Program-made: the position numbers and the translations under genes
Shown: one piece after another, positions 50,297 through 60,933 of the stretch
Layout of the letters: each line of letters starts with the position of its first letter
Numbering within the stretch: the first letter of the stretch is position 1
Notes under the pieces: model-generated
Told to the model about the DNA's origin: nothing
The model's input: only the letters and a program-made list of their open reading frames with translations
Databases searched by the model: none
Origin: Draconibacterium sp.
Lineage (GTDB): Bacteria > Bacteroidota > Bacteroidia > Bacteroidales > Prolixibacteraceae
DNA length: 64,000 nucleotides
Reading direction: 5' to 3'
Assembly: GCA_016705335.1 (NCBI GenBank)
Contig: JADIYN010000016.1
Coordinates: 1 to 64,000 of the forward strand

Positions 50297-50661
50297 AGCA
50301 ATTCGTCAACACTTTTTTGCAGAAAATCGCGTGTATAATAATCTTTGTCCACAATTTCACCATTCCAGGTCGCAATGTCGAGGTCAATATTTCTCGGTCC
50401 AAATTTTGGAGAAGTCCGGTCGCGCCCCATTTTGTCTTCAATTGATTTAAGGAGTTTTGTTAATTCATCCAGTTCCATGTTGGTTTTAATTTTCACTGCA
50501 CCATTCATGAAATCCGGTTGATCCTCAATTCCAATGGGTTTGGTTTTCATCATTGCAGAAACTTTTACAACTTCAACATTTGTTTTCAAAATATCCAGCA
50601 TTTTCCCGATATTACACTCAGCATCAATGTTGGAACCAATACCGATGATTACTGAATTCAT
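50293..50661 (-). CDS. folK: HPPK, folate pathway pyrophosphokinase
   Basis: Transfers pyrophosphate to 6-hydroxymethyl-dihydropterin in folate synthesis. The 122-residue protein has VIIGIGSNI at the N-terminus, MKTKPIG, QPDFMNGAVKI and the signature RDRTSPKFGPRNIDLDI near residue 80. It is short compared with the usual 150-160, because the C-terminus is trimmed, but all motifs are present. It overlaps folB by four bases. Confidence 0.92.
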   Translation of the reverse strand: MNSVIIGIGSNIDAECNIGKMLDILKTNVEVVKVSAMMKTKPIGIEDQPDFMNGAVKIKTNMELDELTKLLKSIEDKMGRDRTSPKFGPRNIDLDIATWNGEIVDKDYYTRDFLQKSVDELL

Positions 50662-51011
50662 CGGGTCGCCTCCATTTCCATGGAAACCGATTCAGCAAAA
50701 CGAAGTGCGTGCGGTTTGTCAACTTCCACTCTCGCCCATTTCACTTTTTGGTCGCTCATAATCAGGTCGAGTATGTTTTTGGTTAAAACTTCGAGAAGCT
50801 TGAATTTGCCGTCTTGTACCAGTGTAATGATCTTTTTTGTTATGGTTTTATAATCAAAAATATCCAGCGGTTCGTCGGCTTCAATGGCCGAATTTGGAAT
50901 ATCGGTTTCTATTTCGAGGTTGATAATCACATCCTGTTTATTCACCAGTTCCTCGGGGTTGAATCCAATATAAGTTCTTATCAATAAATTTTTTACACGT
51001 ATTTTTGCCAT
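50658..51011 (-). CDS. folB: Dihydroneopterin aldolase-like protein FolB
   Basis: Converts dihydroneopterin to 6-hydroxymethyl-dihydropterin. The 117-residue tunnel-fold protein shows LIRTYIGFNPEELVNKQDVIINLEI, DYKTITKKI and VEVDKPHALRFAESV. Whether it is aldolase (FolB) or epimerase (FolX) cannot be told from this alone; its neighbour folK favours FolB. It overlaps folK by four bases and lies five bases from the next gene. Confidence 0.88.
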   Translation of the reverse strand: MAKIRVKNLLIRTYIGFNPEELVNKQDVIINLEIETDIPNSAIEADEPLDIFDYKTITKKIITLVQDGKFKLLEVLTKNILDLIMSDQKVKWARVEVDKPHALRFAESVSMEMEATR

Positions 51012-51016
51012 AGTTT

Positions 51017-51748
51017 TTATTCGTTTTGACCAAGATTTTCGCCGCCGTCGGCAAAAAGCAACTGGCCTGTTAAGTGATTGTTCTGTAAAATATAATTCAG
51101 GCTTTCAATAATTGGCTGAACACCTGCAGGTTTTTTCATAGGTATGCATGCAGCCAGTTTTTTCATGTAATTCTCGTCTTTATCTTCAGGAGGCAAAGAA
51201 ACGCCCGGAGCAATTGCATTTACCCGAATATTGGGTGCCAACTCCAGCGCTGCCATTTTTGTGAGTTCCCAAAGTGCTTTTTTTGAAAGTGAATAAGCGG
51301 CAAAATTCGATTTATTTGAAGTTATTCGCGTATCAACAAGGTTGACGACATTGCCTTTTTTACATTGGCTCGCAAAGTCTCTTATAAGAAAAAATGGTGC
51401 TTTGAAATTTACAACCATTTGTGAATCGAACAACTCTACTGTAGTTTCTTTCAGATATGAAGCATCAAATACTGAAGCATTATTAACCAGTAAATCAATG
51501 TTCCCAAATGCTGAAAATACATTTGGAACCAATTGGGCAACTTCCAAAACATCTTCAAGATTTGCTTTAAAAGCTGCGAATTTTTGATCGGGATACATTG
51601 CTGAAAGAGAAGCAACCAAATCAAGAGCAGACTTTTCTGACGAATTATAATGAATTGCCACATTCCAACCTTTTTCGGCCAAATGTTCTGTAAGTGCTTT
51701 TCCAATCCGTTTTGATGCACCTGTAATTAATGCGGTTTGTTTCATCAT
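51017..51748 (-). CDS. SDR oxidoreductase, pteridine/dihydromonapterin reductase-like
   Basis: Short-chain dehydrogenase of 243 residues. The N-terminal cofactor motif is TGASKRIGKALTEHL, with a basic Arg-x-Gly form typical of pteridine reductases and FolM, and the active-site YSLSKKA follows 13 residues after a catalytic-site Asp-Thr-Arg. NNAS and the tail LTGQLLFADGGENL are present. Its position just upstream of folB and folK supports a pterin reductase role; other SDR roles remain possible. Confidence 0.85.
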   Translation of the reverse strand: MMKQTALITGASKRIGKALTEHLAEKGWNVAIHYNSSEKSALDLVASLSAMYPDQKFAAFKANLEDVLEVAQLVPNVFSAFGNIDLLVNNASVFDASYLKETTVELFDSQMVVNFKAPFFLIRDFASQCKKGNVVNLVDTRITSNKSNFAAYSLSKKALWELTKMAALELAPNIRVNAIAPGVSLPPEDKDENYMKKLAACIPMKKPAGVQPIIESLNYILQNNHLTGQLLFADGGENLGQNE

Positions 51749-51788
51749 TCTGTTTTCCCGGAAATTCTCAATGACTTCGGTATTGTAA

Positions 51789-52400
51789 TTAGTAATTAAA
51801 AGAATTCAGTTTACTCAGGTATTTACCAATAATATCAAATTCAAGATTTATAACCGTACCCTCTTTGAAAGTATGAAAGTTAGTTACATCATAGGTAAAT
51901 GGAATTATCGCCACCTGGAATGAATTATTTTTTGAATTTACAACTGTAAGACTCACGCCATTAACGGTTACTGAACCTTTTTCAACTGTCATGTAGCCCA
52001 TTTTTGCCTTATCCAGGTCGAACTCGTATTCGAAAGTATAATACCAGCTTCCGTCGGCTTCTTCCACATTTTTGCAAACTGCAGTCTGGTCAACGTGGCC
52101 CTGTACGATATGCCCGTCAAGCCTGCCGTTCATCATCATGCTGCGCTCGAGATTTACTTTTGAGCCAACTTCGAGCAAACCTAGGTTCGATTTTAAAAGT
52201 GTTTCTTTTATAGCGGTTACTTTGTACAGCTTTTTTTCTTTATCGACCCAAACAACTGTTAAACACACGCCGTTGTGCGACAAACTTTGGTCAACTTTCA
52301 ATTCATTGGCAAACGAACAACTTAATGTAAAATGAACATTTTCCTGTTCTTTTTCGATTGCAACTACTGTTCCGTATTCTTCTACTATTCCTGAAAACAT
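51789..52400 (-). CDS. ribE: Riboflavin synthase alpha chain
   Basis: Dismutates 6,7-dimethyl-8-ribityllumazine to riboflavin. The 203-residue protein has two beta-barrel halves, with MFSGIVEEYGTVV at the start of the first, SHNGVCLTVVWVD, then GHIVQGHVDQTAVC and VTVNGVSLTVVNS in the second. Length is usual. It is on the same strand as the pterin genes, about 40 bases upstream of the SDR gene. Confidence 0.96.
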   Translation of the reverse strand: MFSGIVEEYGTVVAIEKEQENVHFTLSCSFANELKVDQSLSHNGVCLTVVWVDKEKKLYKVTAIKETLLKSNLGLLEVGSKVNLERSMMMNGRLDGHIVQGHVDQTAVCKNVEEADGSWYYTFEYEFDLDKAKMGYMTVEKGSVTVNGVSLTVVNSKNNSFQVAIIPFTYDVTNFHTFKEGTVINLEFDIIGKYLSKLNSFNY

Positions 52401-52573
52401 ATGAGTTTCGAGTTTAAGGTTTAAAGTTTAAAGCGTATTGAAACACTTCCACATTAAACAGATTTAATATTATAAAAATTACAAACAACCATATTCAAAT
52501 CGCAAATAAGCAACAAATACCAAAACCTTAAAATTCAAACCAAAGAAAATTTACAAAATGAATTGTGATTATT

Positions 52574-54051
52574 TTATTTTTTCACAGACCACTCAACCCC
52601 ACTTTTGCCATCTTTTAATTCAATTCCGATGGTGTTTAAATCGTTGCGGATTTTGTCGGCAGCAACCCAGTCTTTATTGGCTTTTGCCTGTTGACGAAGA
52701 TCTATGAGCAACTCAATTGCACCTGTTAAAACTTCACTTTCACCAGAGTCAACTGCTTTTTCTTCTTTCAAACCCAAAATATCAAAAACCACTGAGTGGT
52801 AAAATGATTTTAACCCTGTTAAATCTTCTGCTGATATTTTTTCACTTCCGGCTTTTATTGAGTTGATGATTTTTACACCGTCAAACAAATGCGCAATTGC
52901 AACCGGACTGTTTAAATCATCGTTCAAAGCTTCAAAACATTTTTCTTTAATGGAAGAAATCTCAACCGTCGATTTTTCTGAAGCCTCAATTTCATTTAGC
53001 GTTTTTACTGCATTCATCAAGCGTTCCAAACCTTTTTCAGAAGCTAACAGTGCCTCATTTGAGAAATCAAGTTCACTTCGGTAATGCGCCTGTAAAATAA
53101 AAAAGCGGATTGTCATTGGCGAATATGCCTTTTGCAACATGCTGTGACTGCCGGTAAACAATTCCTCCAAGGTAATGAAATTACCAAGCGAGCGGGCCAT
53201 TTTTTGTCCGTTGATTTTAATCATGTTGTTGTGCATCCAGTAACGCACGGGTTCGTGCCCAAGACATGCAGTTGATTGCGCAATTTCACATTCGTGATGC
53301 GGAAATGTCAAATCCATTCCACCGCCATGAATATCAAATATTTCACCTAAATATTTAGTACTCATTACTGAACATTCCAAGTGCCAGCCCGGGAAACCAA
53401 CACTCCATTTTGATGGCCAGCGCATAATATGCTCAGGCTGGGCTTTCTTCCAAAGGGCAAAGTCAAAGAATTTTTCTTTTCGCTTTGTCCGTCGAGTTGA
53501 CGGGTATTTGTTTTTATATCGTCAAGGTTTCGGCCTGACAATTTTCCGTATTTGTATTGTTCATTATATCGTTCAACATCGAAATAAACCGAACCATTCA
53601 TTTCATATCCAAATCCTTTATCAACAATCGATTCAATCATTTGCTGCTGTTCGATAATATGACCTGAAGCACGCGGCTCGATACTGGGCGGTAATATATT
53701 TAACTGCTCCATGTTGTGATGAAAGGTATTCATGTATTTCTGCACAACTTCCATTGGCTCAATTTGTTCGAGCCGTGCTTTTTTCGAAATTTTATCTTCT
53801 CCGGATTCTTCAACCTCATCTTCAAGGTGGCCAACATCAGTTATATTTCGAACGTAACGTACTTTATAACCCAAAAATGCGAGGTATCGAAAAAGCAAAT
53901 CAAAAGTGATATTTGGCCGGGCATGACCAAGATGCGAATCGCTGTAAACCGTTGGCCCGCAAACGTATAAACCAACTTTCCCTTTAAGCAGGGGTTTAAA
54001 AATTTCCTTGCTTCGGGATAAAGTATTGTATATTATAAAATCATTATTCAT
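52574..54051 (-). CDS. cysS: Cysteinyl-tRNA synthetase (one frameshift)
   Basis: Charges tRNA-Cys with cysteine. The class I signatures are SHLGHARP (HIGH) near residue 40, with zinc-binding Cys in YVCGPTVY, and KMARS (KMSKS) in INGQKMARSLGN. GWHLECSVMS and GGGMDLTFPHHECEIAQS hold the remaining zinc and cysteine ligands. The frame breaks in the T run at 53471-53475; one A restores KKFFDFALWKKAQPEHI. The full length is about 490. It is essential, so the break is probably a sequencing error. Confidence 0.95.
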
Positions 54052-54071
54052 TATTTTTAATGAATTTGATA

Positions 54072-54728
54072 TTAAACAGTTTCTCCATTTTGCTCAGTTA
54101 CTTCTTCAATTGGTTTATTTTCAATTTTGTTGAAATAATTCCTGTAAAAAATCAAAATCGAAAAAATACCCACTGTAATTGCAGAATCGGCAATATTAAA
54201 AACAGGCCTGAAAAAGATTAATTCGCTGCCACCTAAAAACGGCACCCAACCGGGATATTGGCTGTTTACAATTGGAAAATAAAACATGTCAACTACTTTC
54301 CCATGCAGAAAAGTTGCATAACCGCCTCCTTCAGGAAATATAGTGGAAACCTGACCATAACTTTGTTCGAAAATCATCCCGTAAAACAAACTATCGATGA
54401 TATTTCCGATGGCACCTGCAAAAATCAATGAAATACTTACAATAAAACCAAAAGGAATATCTTCCTTTTTAGCCAGTTTAAAAAGATACCAGCCAATGGC
54501 AATTACGGCAGCAATACGAAAAACACTTAAAAACATTTTCCCGTATTCGCCGGCAAATTCGAAACCGAAAGCCATTCCATTGTTTTCAACAAAATGCAGG
54601 ATAAACCAGTCTTTGAAAACCACAATTTCATCGCCGAGAGACAAATTTGTTTTGATCCAGATTTTAAGAATCTGGTCGGCAATAAGAATTAAAACAATAA
54701 TGATGATTGATTTTGCAGTGCGACTCAT
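54072..54728 (-). CDS. lspA: Lipoprotein signal peptidase
   Basis: Signal peptidase II cleaves lipoprotein signal peptides in the inner membrane. The 218-residue protein has four membrane helices and the catalytic aspartates in GAIGNIIDSLFYG and FNIADSAITVG, plus VENNGMAFG. It is longer than the E. coli enzyme by an insert between helices 3 and 4 (EQSYGQVSTIFPEGGG), common in Bacteroidota. It starts 19 bases after the hairpin that follows the dksA-like gene. Confidence 0.95.
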   Translation of the reverse strand: MSRTAKSIIIIVLILIADQILKIWIKTNLSLGDEIVVFKDWFILHFVENNGMAFGFEFAGEYGKMFLSVFRIAAVIAIGWYLFKLAKKEDIPFGFIVSISLIFAGAIGNIIDSLFYGMIFEQSYGQVSTIFPEGGGYATFLHGKVVDMFYFPIVNSQYPGWVPFLGGSELIFFRPVFNIADSAITVGIFSILIFYRNYFNKIENKPIEEVTEQNGETV

Positions 54729-54740
54729 TCCTGTTGTATT

Positions 54741-54794
54741 AAAAAAAAAATGCTCCCGGAATATCGTTTTAATGAATAATCCGAGAGCATTTTC
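54741..54794 (-). terminator. Hairpin and T run between dksA-like gene and lspA
   Basis: On the minus strand AAAATGCTCTCGGA and TCCGGGAGCATTTT pair with one G-U pair and a long AT-rich loop, followed by ten T. It meets the form of a Rho-independent terminator, but lspA starts only 13-20 bases later, so it may be a partial terminator (attenuator) between two genes of one transcript. Confidence 0.75.
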
Positions 54795-54808
54795 AATTTT
54801 TTTTCGAA

Positions 54809-55186
54809 TTATCTTTGGTTCATTTTAGCATCCATCGAAAGCGTTGCATGAGGAACTGCACGAAGCCTTTCCTTACTGATAAGCTTACCGGTTTCGCGGC
54901 AAATGCCATACGTTTTATTCTCTACACGCACCAAAGCGGCTTGCAAATGCTGTATAAATTTCAATTGGCGTTGTGCCAGTTTTCCCGATTCCTCTTTTGA
55001 AAGAGTGGCGGCGCCTTCTTCCAAAACTTTAAAGGTTGGAGAGGTGTCCTGCGTATCATTTCCGTCACTTTGCGTTAACGAGGTCTTATACATCTCGTAA
55101 TCACTCTGTGCTATTTTGAGTTTTTCCAAAATCAATTCTTTGAATTCTTTTAGATCCTCATCCGAATATCTATTTACTGCTCCCAT
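54809..55186 (-). CDS. TraR/DksA-family zinc-finger-like protein
   Basis: DksA-like protein of 125 residues with a coiled coil (ELILEKLKIAQSDYEMYKTSL) and a C-terminal part YGICRETGKLISKERLRAVPHATL. The zinc-finger CxxC...CxxC is reduced to one Cys, as in many Bacteroidota homologues, so metal is probably not bound. It likely acts on RNA polymerase through its secondary channel. It precedes lspA on the same strand. Confidence 0.9.
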   Translation of the reverse strand: MGAVNRYSDEDLKEFKELILEKLKIAQSDYEMYKTSLTQSDGNDTQDTSPTFKVLEEGAATLSKEESGKLAQRQLKFIQHLQAALVRVENKTYGICRETGKLISKERLRAVPHATLSMDAKMNQR

Positions 55187-55273
55187 AATTAAAGGGTTTA
55201 ATTTTTTAATTTAATTTTTTAAAGCGACCTAAATTAATAAATTTTTATAATTAAAATAAGGTCAACCATCATT

Positions 55274-58200
55274 TCAAATCTCCACTCTTTTCACTAAAAT
55301 ATGAACAAACAAATCTTTGTCAATTTCAACTTCCTTTGATTCAGTATCTTCCAGATTATCAACCAATTCGAGTTGATTTGCCAATGTTTGCGCGCAAATA
55401 TAATCTTTATAATTTAAAATTGCTGTATTATATTCATCTCCTTTAACAATTGTTACATTAATTCGGTCGGTAACTTCAAAATTGCTGTCCTTTCTAATGT
55501 TTTGAATTTTATTTATAAACTCCCGTGCAAAACCTTCATTTTTAAGTTCTTCACTAACATTTATATCCAATGCAACGGTTATTTGCCCTTCAGAAGCCAC
55601 TGTCCAGCCCGGAATATCCTCGGTTTGGATCTCAACATCTTCCAACGTAATTTTCAATTTTTCGTTACCGGCAACTATTTCAAGTTCACCATTTTTCTCT
55701 AACTCCGAAATTTCTGACTGCCCAAACTGACTTACTGCATCGGCAATTTGTTTCATCAGTTTTCCAAATTTCGCACTTCTGTTAAAACAATGTTTTTTAT
55801 TGCCTCAAACTGTTCATGTAAACGAGCATTCAACACAGGAACAATTATTTTAGCAAGTGGTTGCCTTACTTTCAATTTTTCTTTCCTTCGCAATGCCAAA
55901 ATCATAGACGAAGCTTTTTGGGCAATGTCCATTTTCTCTTCCAAATCTTTGTCAATTAGTTCTGCATTATAAGTTGGAAAATCAGCAAGGTGAACACTCT
56001 GATCAAGCTCTTTTTGTGTTACTTTGTTTAGATTAGAATACAACAAATCAGCATAAAACGGGGCAATTGGCGCCATTAATTTTGCCACAGTTGCCAAACA
56101 GGTATATAAAGTTTGATAGGCTGATATTTTATCTTCAGTGAATTCGCCGCCCCAATATCTTTTGCGGCTCAAACGAACAAACCAGTTGCTTAAATTTTCG
56201 GATACAAAATCGGAAATGGCGCGTCCGGCGCGGGTTGGTTCGTAATTTTCGTAGCACCACGAAACTTCTTTAACCAGTGAATTTAAAAGTGAAATTATCC
56301 ACCTGTCGATTTCGGGTCGTTTTTCAACCGGAATTTCATTTTCTGCAAAACAAAACCCGTCAACATTGGCGTAAAGTGCAAAAAAGTTGTAGGTATTATA
56401 AAGCGTTCCGAAAAATTTCCGCCGTACTTCCTCAACACCCGAAATATCGAATTTCAGGTTGTCCCACGGCTGCGAATTGGTTATCATGTACCAACGCAAC
56501 GGATCAGAACCATAATTTTCGATGGTTTCAAACGGATCGACTGCATTACCAAGCCGTTTCGACATTTTATTTCCGTTTTTGTCGAGAACCAATCCATTTG
56601 AAATTATATTTTTAAATGCAACCGATTCATCAATCATTGTTGCAATTGCATGTAATGTAAAAAACCAGCCACGGGTTTGATCCACACCTTCAGCAATAAA
56701 ATCCGCAGGGAAAACCTCATTAAAGATTTCCAGATTCTCGAACGGAAAATGACGCTGTGCATAAGGCATTGAACCCGAATCAAACCAAACATCGATTAAA
56801 TCGGATTCGCGAAACATTTTTTGTCCTGATGCCGAAACCAGCACAATATTATCAACATAAGGTTTGTGCAGGTCTGCCTTATCGTAGTTCTCTTTCGAAT
56901 TGTTTCCAACCTTAAATCCTTCATACGGATTGTTTGTCATGAAACCTGTCTTCAGCGACTTTTCAATTTCTACCATCAACTCTTCAATTGAGCCAATACA
57001 GATTTCTTCGGAGTCGTCCTCAGTTCGCCAGATAGGAAGTGGTGTTCCCCAGAAACGCGAACGGCTGAGGTTCCAGTCAACAAGGTTTTCCAACCAATTC
57101 CCAAATCGTCCGGTGCCGGTTGATTGTGGTTTCCAGTTGATTGTGTTGTTCAGTTCCACCATTTTATCCTTAACGGCTGTAGTTTTTATAAACCACGAAT
57201 CGAGCGGATAATATAAAATCGGTTTATCAGTTCGCCAGCAATGCGGATAACTGTGTGTGTGCTTTTCAATTTTGAAGGCTTTGTTTTCGAGTTTCAGCAT
57301 CACCGAAATATCAACATCAACAGTATTGTCTTTTTCTGTTAGCTGCTCATCGTATTCGTTTTTCACATAACGACCGGCAAATTCTTCATATTTTTCGAGA
57401 TTCACATTTTCTGTAACAAATTCTTCCGCCATATTCTGAACAAGAAAAAACCGTCCTGTTTTATCAACAAGCGCCTGATTTTTACCCTCTTTGTCAACAA
57501 CAATTAATGGCGAAATTCCATTTTGTTTGGCAACCCTGTCATCATCGGCACCAAAAGTTGGTGCAATGTGCACGATTCCTGTTCCGTCTTCGGTTGTTAC
57601 AAAATCTCCTGTAATTACTTCAAAGGCTTTCCCTTTTGGTTTTACCCATTCAATTAATTGTTCGTACTGAATGCCGGCCAATTCGGTGCCTTTGTATTCA
57701 CCGGTAATTTTATACGGAATATTTTTATCTCCGGGTTTATATTCGTCAAAATCAAGCTCAGCATTTTTCGGGTTGAAATGAACGCTGAATAAATCTTTCG
57801 CCAAAATAAGCGTTGCAGGAATTCCTGTATATGGATTGAAGGATTTAACCCTGACATATTTTATACCGGGACCAACACAAAGTGCTGTGTTTGATGGCAA
57901 AGTCCAGGGAGTGGTAGTCCAGGCTAGAAACGAAACATCAGTATCTGTACCTTCAAACAGAAATTCAGATTTACTGTTGCGGATAGCTTTAAACTGCGCA
58001 ACTGCCGTTGTGTCTTTTACATCGCGGTAACTCCCGGGCTGGTTGATTTCGTGGGAGCTTAACCCGGTTCCGGCAGCAGGCGAATAGGGTTGGATTGTGT
58101 AACCTTTGTACATCAAACCCTTATTGTAAATCTGTTTCAGTAACCACCAAACCGTTTCAATATAGCGGTTGTCGTAGGTTACATACGGATCGTCCATATT

Positions 58201-58632
58201 AACCCAGTAACCCATTATCCGTGTAAGTTCTTCCCATTCACGGGTGTATTTCATTACCTCTTTGCGGCAGGCGTTGTTATATTCTTCAACCGAAATTTTT
58301 AAACCGATATCTTCTTTTGTAATGTTCAGCGCTTTTTCAACACTCAACTCAACGGGCAAACCATGTGTGTCCCAGCCGGCTTTGCGGTGAACCCGAAAAC
58401 CCTTCATGGTTTTATAGCGACAGAAAATATCTTTTATGGCGCGCGCCATTACATGATGTATGCCGGGCATACCATTTGCCGATGGCGGTCCTTCATAAAA
58501 AACAAACGTTGGGTGGCCTTCGCGGGTGGAAATACTTTTGTGAAAAGTATCGTCTTCCTGCCACCTTTTTAATACATCCTTGTTGATCTGCGACAGATCT
58601 AATTGCTTATATTCCTGAAACTTATTACTCAT
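55274..58632 (-). CDS. ileS: Isoleucyl-tRNA synthetase (one frameshift)
   Basis: Charges tRNA-Ile. The class I signatures are PPSANGMPGIHHVMARAIKD (HIGH-like) near residue 50 and KNGNKMSKRLGNAVDPF (KMSKR). The editing domain shows TTEDGTGIVHIAPTFG and WTTTPWTLPSNTALCV. The frame breaks in the T run at 55760-55763; one A joins VRNLEKLMKQIADAVSQFG and the rest, for about 1120 residues, the eukaryote-like length common in Bacteroidota. Essential gene, so the break is probably artefactual. Confidence 0.96.
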
Positions 58633-58879
58633 AACAATCTGAAATTCTAACCTATCTTTAAAAAAATATGCAAATATAGGATTTTTTTCAGGGCAGGAAT
58701 TTTAATCATTCTTTTATGCCTGATAATGAACTAAACTTTAAAATCAAAAGGCCTGAAATGGATTTCCTGAAAATATGAAGGTTGATAGTAGTGTTGTAGT
58801 TTGTGATTTTTATGTTTTGACAACCGGTTTTAGATTTTACATTTAAGGCCAATTCTCAGACACGTGTGAGTCAGAAAAA
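58633..58879. other. Intergenic region between ileS start and the transposase gene
   Basis: No gene is visible. ACACGTGT at 58860-58867 is a perfect 8-base palindrome within CTCAGACACGTGTGAGTC, near the 3' end of the transposase gene, and could be a REP-like or end sequence. The ileS promoter must lie here but was not recognised. Confidence 0.4.
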
Positions 58880-59554
58880 TCATTGTGCAAAAAATTTATC
58901 AGCCGACCATTTTGCCGGGTTATTGATTATATAATCCGAAATATGATGATACGATTGTTCGTCACGAATAATGTGTTCCCAATAATTCCGTTGCCACAGT
59001 TTGCCGTTAAATGGTTGCCAACCCAATGTTTTTACGCCGCGGATATAATTAACCGTGACAATAGATTGAAACGCCCCAACCATATCCCCAACGGTTTTAC
59101 CGTTGACGGCGACGTTGACGGAATTCGCGGTGGCGGCGGTGGTAGGGGCAATCCCTTGTGGTTGCCCTCTGTTGTTTTCATAATTTCCATTTTGGGCGAC
59201 CACATTGTTTTCATCATTTCCATTTTGGGCGACCACGTTGTTTTGGGCGACCACATGGGTTGCCCCGACGATTTCCAAAATGGCGTGAAAATGGTTGGGC
59301 ATTACAACATATTCGTGCAATTCAATATTTTTAAACCGTCCGGGTAATGCCAACCATTCGTTTTCGACCATTTTACCGGCATCATTTAAAATCATTTTGC
59401 CGTTTGCGATATTACCAAAGGGCAACCACAAGGGATTGCCCCTACGGTTAATACATATTGTAATAAAATACAATCCGGCACGTGAATAATCATATCCTTT
59501 TAGACGGATGCTGTGGCGGTGATGAAACTGTGGATTGTAGATCATTGGATCCAA
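58880..59554 (-). CDS. REP-associated tyrosine transposase (RAYT, Y1_Tnp)
   Basis: Transposase of 224 residues of the IS200/IS605-related single-domain Y1 type. The HUH motif is MPNHFHAI and the catalytic Tyr lies in SYHHISDYIINNPAKW near the C-terminus. RAYTs cut single-stranded DNA at REP hairpins. Two in-frame insertions are derived from repeat DNA: RGNPLWLPFGN near residue 38 and the region from NNVVAQNG to RGQPQGIAP near residues 105-140. The frame stays open despite both. The start may be Met1 or Met4. The gene stands alone between ileS and a gene-poor stretch. Confidence 0.88.
   Translation of the reverse strand: MDPMIYNPQFHHRHSIRLKGYDYSRAGLYFITICINRRGNPLWLPFGNIANGKMILNDAGKMVENEWLALPGRFKNIELHEYVVMPNHFHAILEIVGATHVVAQNNVVAQNGNDENNVVAQNGNYENNRGQPQGIAPTTAATANSVNVAVNGKTVGDMVGAFQSIVTVNYIRGVKTLGWQPFNGKLWQRNYWEHIIRDEQSYHHISDYIINNPAKWSADKFFAQ
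59142..59167 (+). repeat. REP-like 26-bp repeat, copy A, inside the RAYT gene
   Basis: The 26-base element starts GTAGGGGCAATCCC and ends GTGGTTGCCC. Its reverse complement occurs perfectly at 59420-59445. Both ends are G/C rich, GGGGCAA and TTGCCC, so it folds as a short hairpin. The translated part reads RGQPQGIAP in the minus-strand frame. Confidence 0.85.
59174..59258. repeat. 33-bp in-frame tandem repeats inside the RAYT gene
   Basis: Two units of 33 bases (59174-59206 and 59207-59239) and a partial third each contain TTTTGGGCGACCAC. They encode NNVVAQNGN(D/Y)E in 11-residue steps, so copy-number change would keep the frame. Confidence 0.8.
59420..59445 (-). repeat. REP-like 26-bp repeat, copy B, inside the RAYT gene
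   Basis: Exact reverse complement of the element at 59142-59167, about 250 bases apart. It encodes part of RGNPLWLPFG in the transposase. The two copies form an inverted pair that could fold across the gene. Confidence 0.85.
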
Positions 59555-60933
59555 TTTATTAGGAATTTAGATTTTGATAACGTAATTTTATTCTCCTACT
59601 ATACCAAATTTTGGTCTGTTAATGGGGTGAAGTTCACAATTCCAGAATAATCGCTATGGTCGTGCCGACCGCTCATATTCCTGTTAATTATGCCAGTTTT
59701 TTATTTTCCATACTCAAACTAATAAAGCTCGGATAATTCTATTTTCAATTGTTCTTCGTAATACAATTGTTTCTTTACGTTAGCTCTCGAATCAGTATCT
59801 GAATCCTACTCTAATTTTCAATTTTGCGGTAGGTCCGTCTGAAGAAATCTTTGAGTCGATTTCTGGTTGCAATGTTTAAACTCATAGCCAATAAATTTTT
59901 TTTTATTGTCCCGTAATTCCTTTCTAAATCAACGGACATAAATCCGGATATATCAAACAGAGTTTGTTGATACTTTTAATGGTAACTGAACGTTGATTGG
60001 CGTGTTGTGTCAATCCAAGATGCAGACTTAATTTAATTTGTCATTCTTAATCCTCTTACAGGTTTGATATTCGTTTGTCAAAGAAGTTTAATCCGTTAGA
60101 AACTTAATCACTCTTTAATCGGGAATAGAATATTTTTTAAAGCTTAAACCCGACTTTAAAAGTAAAACTATTTTAAATTTCTCAAAGTCATTAATTGTCA
60201 GTTTATGCGAAGAGCTCCATAATAAACAAATAATGATTATAATTGTCCCAAAATCCAAATTTGTTTTCAATGAATCCAATGTAAAAAAATAAAAGTTAAT
60301 AATATCTCAGTATTATGTTTTATAAATATAACTGCTAACATCTGTATACCCCAATTGCGGATATTTCAGCATTACCTGAAGATGTTAAATATTTGATTTA
60401 AATCGATTTTTGAATACTGTGCATTTTTTTGGCGGAAACTTTTGTTCATGATTTTTGGTTTAATATTGATATGATTTTCAAATGTAAAAATTATTTGGAT
60501 ATCAGGTAACTACCTTTCAAAAAATAAAATTTACGGTTTGCAAATGTTTATTTTTCATAAAAAAACCTTGCCACATATACCGCGGCAAGGTTTTTCTTTT
60601 AGCAAAGTATAAAACTTATTCGGGTGTTACCGATGGCTCGGTCGGGGGGGTATTTTTCCGTGAAGCGGCGTCAACAATTATCCGGGAATAGGCATAGTCT
60701 TCAACCTGTGCCGATTTGCAATCATTACGCGGTTTCGTAATACTTAAATACCATAACTAAAAGAAGAATTCAACGTCTACAGGCAAGTGCCGCTAAAATC
60801 AAAATATATTTTCTGTCACAAATCCGAAACAATTCAAAAAGGTAAATTTCAATGTTGAATTGCGTTAAATAAAGCCTTAGATTTACAATACGATACTTCA
60901 ACCGTAAAGAAAACCTGGTAAATCTTAAAAATA
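59555..60933. other. Gene-poor region of 1.38 kb
   Basis: I find no reading frame with gene-like features and no RNA gene. On the minus strand at about 60617-60720 a short frame reads VEDYAYSRIIVDAASRKNTPP and TEPSVTPE before a stop, with codon use like a real C-terminus, so it may be the remnant of a lost gene just upstream of the terminator at 60556-60600. The rest is AT-rich and unremarkable. Confidence 0.5.
60556..60600. terminator. Strong terminator hairpin in the gene-poor region
   Basis: AAAAACCTTGCC at 60561-60572 and GGCAAGGTTTTT at 60584-60595 form a perfect 12-bp stem with an 11-base loop, flanked by A and T tracts. It can end transcripts from either side. The gene remnant at about 60617-60720 on the minus strand would end at it. 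Confidence 0.85.

Noticed and set aside
59555..60933. Possible tRNA, riboswitch or non-coding RNA in the gene-poor region
   Set aside because: No tRNA-like T-arm, no conserved riboswitch core and only one terminator-like hairpin could be seen.
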